Source: Bacteroidales bacterium GP3 (lineage in GTDB: Bacteria > Bacteroidota > Bacteroidia > Bacteroidales > Muribaculaceae). From it: a stretch of DNA of 31,515 nucleotides. The stretch is taken from assembly GCA_001701075.1 (NCBI GenBank), contig DAAK01000053.1, positions 1 to 31,515 on the forward strand, given 5' to 3'. The notes below the pieces were generated by a model that was not told the DNA's origin, searched no databases, and saw only the letters and a program-made list of their open reading frames with translations. Shown piece after piece: positions 16,439-23,656 of this stretch. The position numbers and the translations under genes were made by a program. The number at the start of each line of letters is the position of its first letter. Within the stretch, counting starts at the first letter, position 1.

Positions 16439-17014
16439 GTGAAGAAGAAGTATGAGGTGAATGTGCCGGGAGGAGAAGACAAAGTCCTTCTCCACACATG
16501 TTGTGCCCCATGCTCTTCAGCAATTGTCGAGTGCTTGATCCAGCACGGCATAACACCCGTCATCTTCTACTGCAATCCCAATATCTATCCTCTTGAAGAA
16601 TACCTTAAGCGTAAAAACGAATGTACCCGATATGCAGAGAGCCTCGGATTGGAGATAGTAGATGCCGACTATGACCATGAAGACTGGCTATGCCACGTTA
16701 AGGGACTTGAGGGAGAACCGGAAAGAGGAGGACGTTGTCTGCAATGCTTCAAGATGCGTCTTCGCAAGACGGCGGAATATGCCCGCGATCATGGGTTTAA
16801 GGTCATCACCACCACCCTCGCCTCGAGCCGTTGGAAAAGTCTCGAGCAGATAGAGGAAGCCGGGGTAGCCGCCTGTGCAGACATACCCGAAGTCACCTTC
16901 TGGGCTCAGAATTGGCGAAAAGGAGGACTGTCAGAGCGCCGAGTTGCGATAATTAAGGAAATGAACTTCTACAATCAGACCTATTGCGGTTGCGAATTTT
17001 CCAAGAATAATTGA
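16439..17014 (+). CDS. queH: Epoxyqueuosine reductase QueH
   Basis: Last step of queuosine tRNA modification: reduces epoxyqueuosine to queuosine in the wobble position of tRNAs for Tyr, His, Asn and Asp. QueH is the non-cobalamin alternative to QueG (former DUF208). It has 191 residues, within the usual range. Cysteine motifs are HTCCAPCSS (19-27; Cys21, Cys22, Cys25), GGRCLQCFKMRL (97-108; Cys100, Cys103) and YCGCEFS (182-188; Cys183, Cys185), consistent with the iron-sulfur cluster and metal site of the family. The start is a GTG at 16439, 32 bases after the SDR stop; no in-frame ATG precedes the first motif. Co-transcription with the SDR gene is likely from spacing but has no obvious metabolic logic. 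Confidence 0.94.
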   Translation: MKKKYEVNVPGGEDKVLLHTCCAPCSSAIVECLIQHGITPVIFYCNPNIYPLEEYLKRKNECTRYAESLGLEIVDADYDHEDWLCHVKGLEGEPERGGRCLQCFKMRLRKTAEYARDHGFKVITTTLASSRWKSLEQIEEAGVAACADIPEVTFWAQNWRKGGLSERRVAIIKEMNFYNQTYCGCEFSKNN

Positions 17015-17034
17015 GATTTTTGAATTTATCTTAA

Positions 17035-17076
17035 CTCTGGCCTCTGGTCTCTTGAATCTCGACTCTGATATCTATT
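17035..17076 (-). repeat. Heptamer array CTCTGGC / CTCTGAT (NNNNCAG dialect in reverse)
   Basis: Six 7-bp units, CTCTGGC, CTCTGGT, CTCTTGA, ATCTCGA, CTCTGAT and ATCTATT. On the minus strand they read as GCCAGAG and ATCAGAG, the same dialect as 216-250 and 30861-30909, but inverted with respect to those. Confidence 0.8.
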
Positions 17077-17100
17077 AGATGCAGAAACTCAGCAACTAAT

Positions 17101-17163
17101 AATTATGCATTATGAATTATGCATTATAAAAATTGATCATTAATAATTAATCATTTATAATTA
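17101..17163 (+). repeat. Heptamer array AATTATG / CATTATG / ATAATTA (nine units)
   Basis: AATTATG, CATTATG, AATTATG, CATTATA, AAAATTG, ATCATTA, ATAATTA, ATCATTT and ATAATTA follow each other without a register shift and end 5 bases before the purC ATG. Together with the array at 17035-17076 it fills most of the queH-purC gap. No consensus promoter is seen there. Confidence 0.85.
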
Positions 17164-17168
17164 ACTAA

Positions 17169-18113
17169 ATGCAAACTCTAACAAACACTGATTTTAACTT
17201 CGAAGGTCAGAAATCAGTCTACCACGGCAAAGTCCGCGACGTGTATGACATCAACGACAAATATCTTGTAATGGTCGCTACAGACCGCATCTCCGCATTC
17301 GATGTGATTCTTCCTAAGGGTATTCCATTCAAGGGACAGGTTCTCAACCAGATTGCGGCCCACTTCCTTAAGGCAACAGAAGACATAGTGCCCAACTGGC
17401 TTGTTACAGTACCAGATCCAATGGTGACAATCGGCCTGAAATGCCAGCCTCTCAAGATAGAGATGATCGTGCGCGGATATCTTGCAGGAAGCGCATGGCG
17501 CGACTATGCAGCAGGAGCTCGTGAGATCTGTGGAGTACCACTCCCCGAAGGACTTAAGGAAAACCAGAAACTCCCGCATCCTATCCTCACTCCAACCACG
17601 AAAGCTGATGAAGGCCACGACCTCAACATCTCTCATGATGAGATCATCGCACAAGGGCTTGTAAGTGCAGATGTCCTCGACCAAGTAGAGAAATATGCAC
17701 TTGCTATCTTCGAGCGTGGCACAAAGATGGCAGCAGAACGCGGACTTATCCTCGTGGACACCAAATATGAATTTGGACTTCTCGACGGCAAGGTAATCCT
17801 TATTGATGAGATCCATACCCCGGACTCAAGCCGCTATTTCTATGCTGACACCTACGAAGAACTCTTTGAAAAGGGACTTCCTCAGAAGCAGCTGAGCAAG
17901 GAATTCGTACGCCAGTGGCTTATCGCAAACGGATTCATGGGCAAAGAAGGACAGAAAGTGCCAGAGATGACCGATGAATATTGCAAGGAAGTAAGCGACC
18001 GCTACATAGAGCTCTACGAGCACATAACAGGCCTCAAATTCGACAAGCAACCTTGCGACAACCTGGCAGACCGCATCGACCACAATGTCACCGCGGCTCT
18101 CAAGACCCTCTGA
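17169..18113 (+). CDS. purC: Phosphoribosylaminoimidazole-succinocarboxamide synthase (SAICAR synthase)
   Basis: ATP-dependent ligase of de novo purine synthesis, joining aspartate to CAIR. At 314 residues it is the longer, yeast-Ade1-like form usual in Bacteroidetes. Motifs include YHGKVRDVYD (18-27), ATDRISAFDVILPKG (37-51), PTTKADEGHD, LVDTKYEFG (about 196-204) and LIDEIHTPDSSRYF. The start ATG follows directly on a heptamer-repeat region; transcription probably comes either from within that repeat DNA or by read-through from queH. A 21-bp inverted repeat lies 44 bp after its stop and separates it from the convergent orphan gene. purT, another purine gene, lies about 4 kb away on the other strand. 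Confidence 0.97.
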   Translation: MQTLTNTDFNFEGQKSVYHGKVRDVYDINDKYLVMVATDRISAFDVILPKGIPFKGQVLNQIAAHFLKATEDIVPNWLVTVPDPMVTIGLKCQPLKIEMIVRGYLAGSAWRDYAAGAREICGVPLPEGLKENQKLPHPILTPTTKADEGHDLNISHDEIIAQGLVSADVLDQVEKYALAIFERGTKMAAERGLILVDTKYEFGLLDGKVILIDEIHTPDSSRYFYADTYEELFEKGLPQKQLSKEFVRQWLIANGFMGKEGQKVPEMTDEYCKEVSDRYIELYEHITGLKFDKQPCDNLADRIDHNVTAALKTL

Positions 18114-18157
18114 TATAACAAATTCTATAAAAAGAAGGTATACCATAAGTCAAATTA

Positions 18158-18205
18158 TGAAGTGACCCCTAAAAGTTATTTGCCTAACTTTTAGGGGTCA
18201 CTTCA
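18158..18205. repeat. Perfect 21-bp inverted repeat, IS-end-like or bidirectional terminator
   Basis: The left arm (18158-18178) begins TGAAGTGACCCCTAAAAGTT and pairs perfectly with the right arm (18185-18204 plus A18205) around the 6-base loop TTTGCC. It lies between two convergent genes, so it could stop transcription from both sides, but neither side has a real T run. The arm begins TG, and its GTGACCCCTAAAAGTT core resembles the terminal repeats of IS3-family (IS150-group) elements as I remember them. The two arms are in the outer-end orientation of a transposon with almost nothing between. No flanking target duplication is evident. Confidence 0.8.
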
Positions 18206-18227
18206 AGTTCATAAATATTGCCAGATT

Positions 18228-19268
18228 TTAGAATCTTATCATACGTACTTTCCAGACACCTCTATTATTTTTCTTACGCTCTTCTTTAACGTCATTGTTA
18301 AAGATTTCACAAACGCCAATGAGTTCATCATCAGAAAACAACTTATTATAAGCAGTCTTTTTTAGATCTTCAATTTTCAATGGGACAAAATCTCCACTGC
18401 CTTCGACGTCGATGTTATCAGTTGCATTAGTTTTTCCTGACAACGAAACGTCAATAGTTTTTTTCATCTCTTGAACTATACCCTCATTTAATCCCCATAT
18501 TTCATCAATCGTGTTAATAATCCTTTCGGTTAAATAAGATACTTTAAATTCGAGTGTATCTAGGTCTTCTATTTTTGTCTCTCTACTTAGTTCCGGATTA
18601 AGTATATGTCTCTCTGCAACATCTATTTCTTCATTATAATTTCTCAAATTCAAATATAGCACATGCATAGATTTGAATTGCTCATCATTACCATAAAATG
18701 CATCAAGATGAATATTGTTCATTGGAATCTTGAGTTTCTCGAAATGCTCTTCAGATGGATAACCTTTAAAATCTATGTCATCCATTTTTGTTCTCATAGT
18801 ATATACTATTACCAAGTTTCTATAAAGATGACGAATGAGATCAATGAGAAGCGAGCGTTGCATATCCTTTGAAAGTTTCTTTGTATTGCCTTCAGTTTTT
18901 CTCTGAGAATAAAATGTATACCATGACACAATCAAAGAAAAGAAGGAAATTAAGATAGCGGCTATCCCATATACATTCCAACCATCGGTTATGGGATCTT
19001 GATGGGTATTATCTTCAATTTTTGCCATTATGCTATAATCCGAAGAAATATCTTCTTCTGATTGACGATTTTGCATACTATCTCTTTTTTGTCTTTCAGC
19101 AACAGCTCGAGCTCGCTTTGACCTTGATTCCTCCTGAATACTGCGAATTATCTGCAACTCATTAAGGATCTGATTTGCTGAAGAATCGTTCATAATAGGC
19201 ACCTCCTGAGAGAACAGATTTAAGGCGAATACTATTATGAAACCGATTATTAAAACAATCCTATTCAT
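18228..19268 (-). CDS. Orphan membrane protein with signal-like N-terminus and cytoplasmic helical domain
   Basis: Unrecognised protein of 346 residues. The N-terminus (MNRIVLIIGFIIVFALNLFSQ) is a signal peptide or first membrane anchor. A charged helical segment of about 70 residues rich in Arg, Lys, Glu and Gln follows (QEESRSKRARAVAERQKRDS), then a transmembrane segment around 98-118 (YGIAAILISFFSLIVSWYTF). The rest is a mainly helical domain with LLIDLIRHLYRNLVIVYTMRTKM and an Asp/Glu-rich C-terminal half ending in a basic tail. If the first segment is cleaved, the charged helix is periplasmic and the large domain cytoplasmic. The DNA is visibly more AT-rich than the neighbours and the gene separates purC from cydB, so it may be a recent insertion. 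It lies 70 bp after cydB on the same strand and may be read from that operon. Function unknown. Confidence 0.75.
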   Translation of the reverse strand: MNRIVLIIGFIIVFALNLFSQEVPIMNDSSANQILNELQIIRSIQEESRSKRARAVAERQKRDSMQNRQSEEDISSDYSIMAKIEDNTHQDPITDGWNVYGIAAILISFFSLIVSWYTFYSQRKTEGNTKKLSKDMQRSLLIDLIRHLYRNLVIVYTMRTKMDDIDFKGYPSEEHFEKLKIPMNNIHLDAFYGNDEQFKSMHVLYLNLRNYNEEIDVAERHILNPELSRETKIEDLDTLEFKVSYLTERIINTIDEIWGLNEGIVQEMKKTIDVSLSGKTNATDNIDVEGSGDFVPLKIEDLKKTAYNKLFSDDELIGVCEIFNNDVKEERKKNNRGVWKVRMIRF

Positions 19269-19338
19269 TCTTATATTGATTATTTAATTCGTTTAAAACT
19301 ATTTACGAATTCAAAAACTCAATAAAGTCTTATCGAAA

Positions 19339-20472
19339 TTAGTAGGAGTGGGGGTCTTCTTCTAGTTCTTTAGGAGTCACAGGAGTGGCGTTCATTTTGC
19401 GCCAGACATACCAGATGTAGAGGATTACAACAGGGATGAAGAGAGATACCCAAGACATGACAGTGAGAGTGAATTCTGTACTGCTACTGTTAGAGATCGT
19501 GAGAGATGACTGTGGGTCGGTCAGAGATGGCATGTAGCAGGTGTTGTTGTAGGCGAGGTCGCAGAGTAGACTGACAATGGTGATGATAGTACCGATGCCT
19601 GTCCACCAGACACCTCCCTTGTAACCTTTTTTGAAAGCTGTCAGGGCATAACCTACGAGTACCAATACGACTCCAATGAGCAGAGCTGCAAGTATCCACC
19701 ACATTTCAATAAGGTTGATGGCATATTTATATGGGACAGCAACTACTTTACCGTCAGCTTCTACTGTGTAGCCATCTGCTGTGAGGACTACCCATAGAAG
19801 TGCGAGGAAGAGAACCACAAAGATAAGTCCATTGAGAAGAGCTTTCATCCTTACAGCATCGAAAAATTTAGGACCATCTTCGATGGAATTCATCAAATAA
19901 AGGGCGGCATTCATACGTGCGAGGAAGAAAAGAGTGAAACCCACAAGGAGGTTTTTCCAGCAAACTATCGCCTCAAGCCCATGTGAGGGTGCCCACACTG
20001 AGATGACAGGGGATTTACCATCGAGGATATTTCCACGTGTGACGGTGAAATCACCGCCGAAGAAGAGTATACCGACAGCAACACCAATCAGAACACAACC
20101 GACTATGCCATTGATGAGAAGGAAAGCATCGTAGGTGCGGGTGCCATATAGATTGCCAGATTTGCGACGGAATTCATAGCTGACAGCCTGAAGGACGAAA
20201 CTGAAGAGGATTGCCATCCATAGCCAGTATGCTCCACCGAAAGATGTGGAATAAAAGAGTGGGAAGGAAGCGAAGAAGGCACCACCGAACACCACGAGAG
20301 TGGTGAAAGTAAGTTCCCATTTGCGGCCAAGTGAATTTACTATGAGGTTTTTTGCTGTCGAACCGCGAGTCTCAAGCAAAAGGCTCTGACCACCCTGTAC
20401 GAAAAGCATGAATACGAGGACTCCACCAAGCACAGCGATGAGAAGCCACCAATATATTTGTAAGGTCTCCAT
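19339..20472 (-). CDS. cydB: Cytochrome bd ubiquinol oxidase subunit II
   Basis: Membrane partner of CydA in cytochrome bd oxidase, which oxidises quinol and reduces oxygen to water. It has 377 residues, the normal length, and about nine hydrophobic segments starting METLQIYWWLLIAVLGGVLVFMLFVQGGQSLL, the typical CydB N-terminus. It starts 33 bp after the cydA stop on the same strand. A soluble loop (FTVTRGNILDGKSPVISVWAP) and the C-terminal basic tail are seen as expected. In Bacteroides fragilis cytochrome bd allows growth in nanomolar oxygen; the same role is inferred here. Confidence 0.96.
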   Translation of the reverse strand: METLQIYWWLLIAVLGGVLVFMLFVQGGQSLLLETRGSTAKNLIVNSLGRKWELTFTTLVVFGGAFFASFPLFYSTSFGGAYWLWMAILFSFVLQAVSYEFRRKSGNLYGTRTYDAFLLINGIVGCVLIGVAVGILFFGGDFTVTRGNILDGKSPVISVWAPSHGLEAIVCWKNLLVGFTLFFLARMNAALYLMNSIEDGPKFFDAVRMKALLNGLIFVVLFLALLWVVLTADGYTVEADGKVVAVPYKYAINLIEMWWILAALLIGVVLVLVGYALTAFKKGYKGGVWWTGIGTIITIVSLLCDLAYNNTCYMPSLTDPQSSLTISNSSSTEFTLTVMSWVSLFIPVVILYIWYVWRKMNATPVTPKELEEDPHSY

Positions 20473-20505
20473 TGTCTTTTAGTTTTGCGTTTTACGATAT
20501 AGGAT

Positions 20506-22047
20506 TTATTCGGTTATGTCTTTGTTGGAGCCTTTCTTGACTTCATTTACCATGATTGAAATCTCGGCTGCTACGAGAGCCGCAAAGACAATGGCAAAGA
20601 GCCAGAAAGTGAGTTGAACAGACTGTGCTGTAACTGCGGAGACAGCAGCCTGGACCGGGAGAATATCCTGAATGGTCCAGGGTTGACGTCCGACTTCAGC
20701 TACAATCCAACCTGCTTCGCTACAAATCCACACTACAGGGATACTGAGCACGCCAATCCAACGGGCAAGACGCGTGTCGAACCAAGTAGGTTTCTTATAC
20801 ACAATAAACAATGCTACAATGAGGAACAAGAGCAGATAACCGCCAGCCATTACCATCACGCGGAAGGAATAGAAAGTCAACGCTACAGGAGGGACAGCAT
20901 CTTGTGGGGATTTGAAATATCCATAGCCAAAATATTGATAATTGGCTTTAATTTTTGCAAGGGCATCAGCAAGAGCGGCATTGTCGCCAGCTTTGCGGGC
21001 AGCCTCATAGTCGCGGAGAGCCTGTTGGGCAGCTTTGCCAATCTCAATTCTCTCTGCATAGCTCACGGTATTGATAGTGTCGCCCTGTGAAGTGAGAGCG
21101 ATGCCATCGATAAGGTCGTCTATGCCGGGAACGAAACTATTAAGATCATGATTGGCAAGGAGGGAAAGTCCCTTTGGAATTGCAATTTTGTATTTCACGT
21201 CTTTCGCCTCTGTATCAACAATACCAAAGCCAATGAGTTCCTGACCAACTTCACCTCGATAAAGACCTTCCATTGCAGCCAGTTTCATAGGTTGGACGCG
21301 TGCTACTTCAACAGCAGAACCATCGCCAGTCCATATAGTGAGAATAATACCGATAAGGCCAATCCAACCGGAAACCTTAACAGAATCCTTAGCCATTTCA
21401 ATGTTCTTGCCTTTAGCAGCAATGATGCAGCTTACTCCAATCACAAAGACAGAAGCGAGCACCCAACCGCTTGTCACGGCATGGAAGAACTTGTTGATAG
21501 CGACGGGAGAAGTGGCAACGGCAATGAAGTCAGACATCACATTACGCATCTGGTCAGGATCAAATTCCATACCTACTGGATACTGCATCCATGCATTTGC
21601 AACGAGAATCCAGAGAGCTGAAATGGAGACGCCAATCGCCACAAGCCAAGTAGAGGCAAGGTGGAATCCTGGAGAAACCTTCTTCCAGCCGAAGAACATG
21701 ACGGCAAAGAAAGTGGCTTCCATAAAGAAAGCAAGAATGCCTTCGATAGCAAGAGGAGCACCGAAGATGTCGCCTACAAACCAGCTATAGTTTGACCAGT
21801 TAGTACCGAACTCAAATTCAAGAATAATACCGGTAGCAACTCCGATGGCGAAATTGATGGCGAATAGAGTCATCCAGAATTTCTCTGTCTTGAGCCATTT
21901 CTCGGATTTAGTGCGGTAATAGATCGTCTCCATGACGGCGATGATGAGGCTAATTCCGATAGTAAGCGGAACAAAGAGCCAGTGGACTATGGCGGTTAAT
22001 GCGAACTGAAGTCGCGACCAGTCTACTACTTGAATCAAATCTTCCAT
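20506..22047 (-). CDS. cydA: Cytochrome bd ubiquinol oxidase subunit I
   Basis: Catalytic heme subunit of cytochrome bd oxidase. It has 513 residues. Heme ligands by comparison with E. coli are His22 (b595 position, in FALTAIVHWLFVPLT), His189 (FFHAVTSGW) and Met398 (FYSFRVM) for b558. The Q-loop region starts GDGSAVEVARVQPMKLAAMEGLY (about 241-263), and VGRQPW is present near the C-terminus. The loop between about 265 and 380 is hydrophilic with an Ala-rich helix (DNAALADALAKIK). The gene follows the DUF4492 gene with 42 bp between, most of which is heptamer repeat DNA, and precedes cydB. It is probably transcribed with purT and DUF4492 from 23625-23656, as no nearer promoter is seen. Confidence 0.97.
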   Translation of the reverse strand: MEDLIQVVDWSRLQFALTAIVHWLFVPLTIGISLIIAVMETIYYRTKSEKWLKTEKFWMTLFAINFAIGVATGIILEFEFGTNWSNYSWFVGDIFGAPLAIEGILAFFMEATFFAVMFFGWKKVSPGFHLASTWLVAIGVSISALWILVANAWMQYPVGMEFDPDQMRNVMSDFIAVATSPVAINKFFHAVTSGWVLASVFVIGVSCIIAAKGKNIEMAKDSVKVSGWIGLIGIILTIWTGDGSAVEVARVQPMKLAAMEGLYRGEVGQELIGFGIVDTEAKDVKYKIAIPKGLSLLANHDLNSFVPGIDDLIDGIALTSQGDTINTVSYAERIEIGKAAQQALRDYEAARKAGDNAALADALAKIKANYQYFGYGYFKSPQDAVPPVALTFYSFRVMVMAGGYLLLFLIVALFIVYKKPTWFDTRLARWIGVLSIPVVWICSEAGWIVAEVGRQPWTIQDILPVQAAVSAVTAQSVQLTFWLFAIVFAALVAAEISIMVNEVKKGSNKDITE

Positions 22048-22050
22048 GGT

Positions 22051-22085
22051 ATTTTAGTTTTCAGTTTTCAGATTTCAGTTTTCAG
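22051..22085 (+). repeat. Heptamer array TTTTCAG (five units) inside the cyd operon
   Basis: ATTTTAG, TTTTCAG, TTTTCAG, ATTTCAG and TTTTCAG occupy nearly the whole gap between the DUF4492 and cydA genes. They form the untranslated spacer of a polycistronic message, in antisense orientation to transcription. Confidence 0.88.
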
Positions 22086-22089
22086 TCAA

Positions 22090-22311
22090 TTAGCGGGAGG
22101 TGAGTTCGGTAGCTACTGCTCTGGCTCGGTCATCGTCATTGTCATAATTTTCCTTGAGGAGATCAGGAAAGAAGAAAAGCTTGAAGACAAAGAAGAGAAT
22201 GATGACCTTTATGAAGATAATGGCCCACAATTTCTTGCCGACGGTCATGTTTTTGAAACCATCGACATAGAAATCTACTATACTTCTTATCTTATTGCCG
22301 ATATTCGCCAT
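22090..22311 (-). CDS. Small DUF4492 membrane protein of the cytochrome bd locus
   Basis: Single-pass membrane protein of 73 residues from the ATG at 22311 (the frame opens two codons earlier with TTG). It begins MANIGNKIRSIVDFYVDGFKNMTVGKKLWAIIFIKVIILFFVFKLFFFPDLL when read through its segments: a short amphipathic start, the family motif FYxDGFxxMTxGKxLW, and one TM helix ending in FFFP. The tail is charged. DUF4492 genes lie next to cydA in many Bacteroidetes; the small size and position recall the CydX/CydH accessory subunits of cytochrome bd in other phyla, but sequence homology is not apparent. An accessory or assembly role for the oxidase is inference. It starts 24 bp after purT and ends 42 bp before cydA. 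Confidence 0.85.
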   Translation of the reverse strand: MANIGNKIRSIVDFYVDGFKNMTVGKKLWAIIFIKVIILFFVFKLFFFPDLLKENYDNDDDRARAVATELTSR

Positions 22312-22335
22312 AAGCAATTGCGCTAAAAATGAAGA

Positions 22336-23535
22336 TTATTTCATGTCTTTGGTAGCGCCAGTGACTTTGAGGGCATCATAGGCGCGGGCAGCTTTGTCGC
22401 GGGCTTCTTGAACGGAGGCTCCGCGTGCGAGGATAACGCCCATTCGGCGGTGCCCATGAATCTGGGGTTTTCCGAAGATACGAATTTGAGTGCCAGGTTC
22501 GGCAAGAACACCCTCAAGGTTGTCGAATTCAACGCAATTTGTGTCACCATCAAGCACGATAGCCCTCGAAGCGGAAGGACCATAAAAGTCGATAGCAGGC
22601 ACAGGGAGTCCGAGAAGGGCGCGCGCGTGAAGAGCGAATTCAGACATGTCCTGTGAAATCATTGTCACCATACCAGTATCGTGTGGACGCGGTGAAACTT
22701 CGCTAAAGATAACCTCATCGCCTTTGATGAAGAGTTCGACACCGAAAATGCCGTATCCACCGAGAGCATCAGTCACTTTCTTTGCTATCTCACGAGCTGA
22801 TTCGAGCGCCTTTTCCGTCATTGGCTGCGGTTGCCAGGAATAGCGGTAGTCACCATCAATCTGAATATGGCCAACAGGCTGACAGAATGCAGTTCCAGAA
22901 ATATTGCGGACGGTAAGAAGGGTAATCTCATAGTCGAAATCGATGAAACCTTCAACTATGACACGACCGGCTCCAGCGCGACCACCTTCCTGAGCCTCTT
23001 TCCAAGCATGGTCGATCTGATCAGGATTCTTGATCACGCTCTGCCCATGGCCAGAGGAGCTCATAATGGGTTTTACAACACAAGGTATGCCAATCTCCTT
23101 GACAGCTTCATCAAATTCCTCGCGAGTAGATGCGAAACGATAGGGAGAGGTCTTTATGCCGAGTTCCTCATGAGCGAGACGGCGGATACCCTCACGGTTC
23201 ATGGTAAGCCAAGCGGCACGAGCTGTAGGGGTCACATTGAAGCCTTCTTTTTCGAGTTCCACCAATGTAGGAGTGGCAATAGCTTCGATTTCAGGGATAA
23301 TGTGGTCGGGACGTTCGAGTTCAACGATGCGGCGAAGTTCTTCTCCATCAAGCATATTAAAAACATAGCATTTGTGAGCCACCTGCATTGCAGGAGCATT
23401 GGGATATTTGTCGCAGGCTATGACTTCGACGCCCAAACGCTGGAGTTCGAGAGCTACTTCTTTACCGAGTTCACCACTACCGAGGAGCATTGCTTTGCGT
23501 CCTTTGGGGGTCATTACGCTACCAATCTTTGACAT
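22336..23535 (-). CDS. purT: Formate-dependent phosphoribosylglycinamide formyltransferase
   Basis: ATP-grasp enzyme of purine synthesis: uses formate and ATP to formylate GAR, replacing the folate-dependent PurN step. It has 399 residues, full length. Motifs include MLLGSGELGKEVA (16-28), the PEIEAIAT substrate-loop stretch, the ATP-grasp KPIMSSSGHGQSV and EGFIDFDYEITLLTVR, and GVELFIKGDEVIFSEVSPRPHDTGMVT with the metal-binding Glu residues. It is first in a same-strand run with DUF4492, cydA and cydB (24, 42 and 33 bp gaps) and has a consensus promoter at 23625-23656. Linking a formate-consuming enzyme to an oxidase operon is unusual but may be only positional. Confidence 0.97.
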   Translation of the reverse strand: MSKIGSVMTPKGRKAMLLGSGELGKEVALELQRLGVEVIACDKYPNAPAMQVAHKCYVFNMLDGEELRRIVELERPDHIIPEIEAIATPTLVELEKEGFNVTPTARAAWLTMNREGIRRLAHEELGIKTSPYRFASTREEFDEAVKEIGIPCVVKPIMSSSGHGQSVIKNPDQIDHAWKEAQEGGRAGAGRVIVEGFIDFDYEITLLTVRNISGTAFCQPVGHIQIDGDYRYSWQPQPMTEKALESAREIAKKVTDALGGYGIFGVELFIKGDEVIFSEVSPRPHDTGMVTMISQDMSEFALHARALLGLPVPAIDFYGPSASRAIVLDGDTNCVEFDNLEGVLAEPGTQIRIFGKPQIHGHRRMGVILARGASVQEARDKAARAYDALKVTGATKDMK

Positions 23536-23624
23536 TGTTTAAGCAATTTTGAATATTTAGAATTCTTATTATGCATTGCATATGGAATATGCATGATTGC
23601 GTCCTTATCAGATCACAGGGTCTA

Positions 23625-23656
23625 CAAAATTAATCAAATTTGAGAATATAAGCAAA
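23625..23656 (-). promoter_or_regulatory. Bacteroidetes-type promoter of purT-DUF4492-cydAB
   Basis: On the minus strand, TTTG (23656 to 23653) and TAATTTTG (23632 to 23625) are 20 bp apart. The -33 box abuts the stop codon of the upstream GH2 gene. The leader of roughly 80 bases contains an AT-rich partial palindrome (TGCATATTCCATATGCA, minus strand) of unknown role. Confidence 0.8.

Noticed and set aside
17214..17816. 200-residue open frame on the minus strand
   Set aside because: Antisense shadow of purC with no recognisable domain.
22831..23532. 233-residue open frame on the plus strand
   Set aside because: Antisense shadow of purT.
23568..23600. Another heptamer array in the purT leader (ATTATGC, ATTGCAT, ATGGAAT, ATGCATG)
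   Set aside because: The words resemble the AATTATG/CATTATG dialect, but the register is not kept clearly enough to call a repeat.
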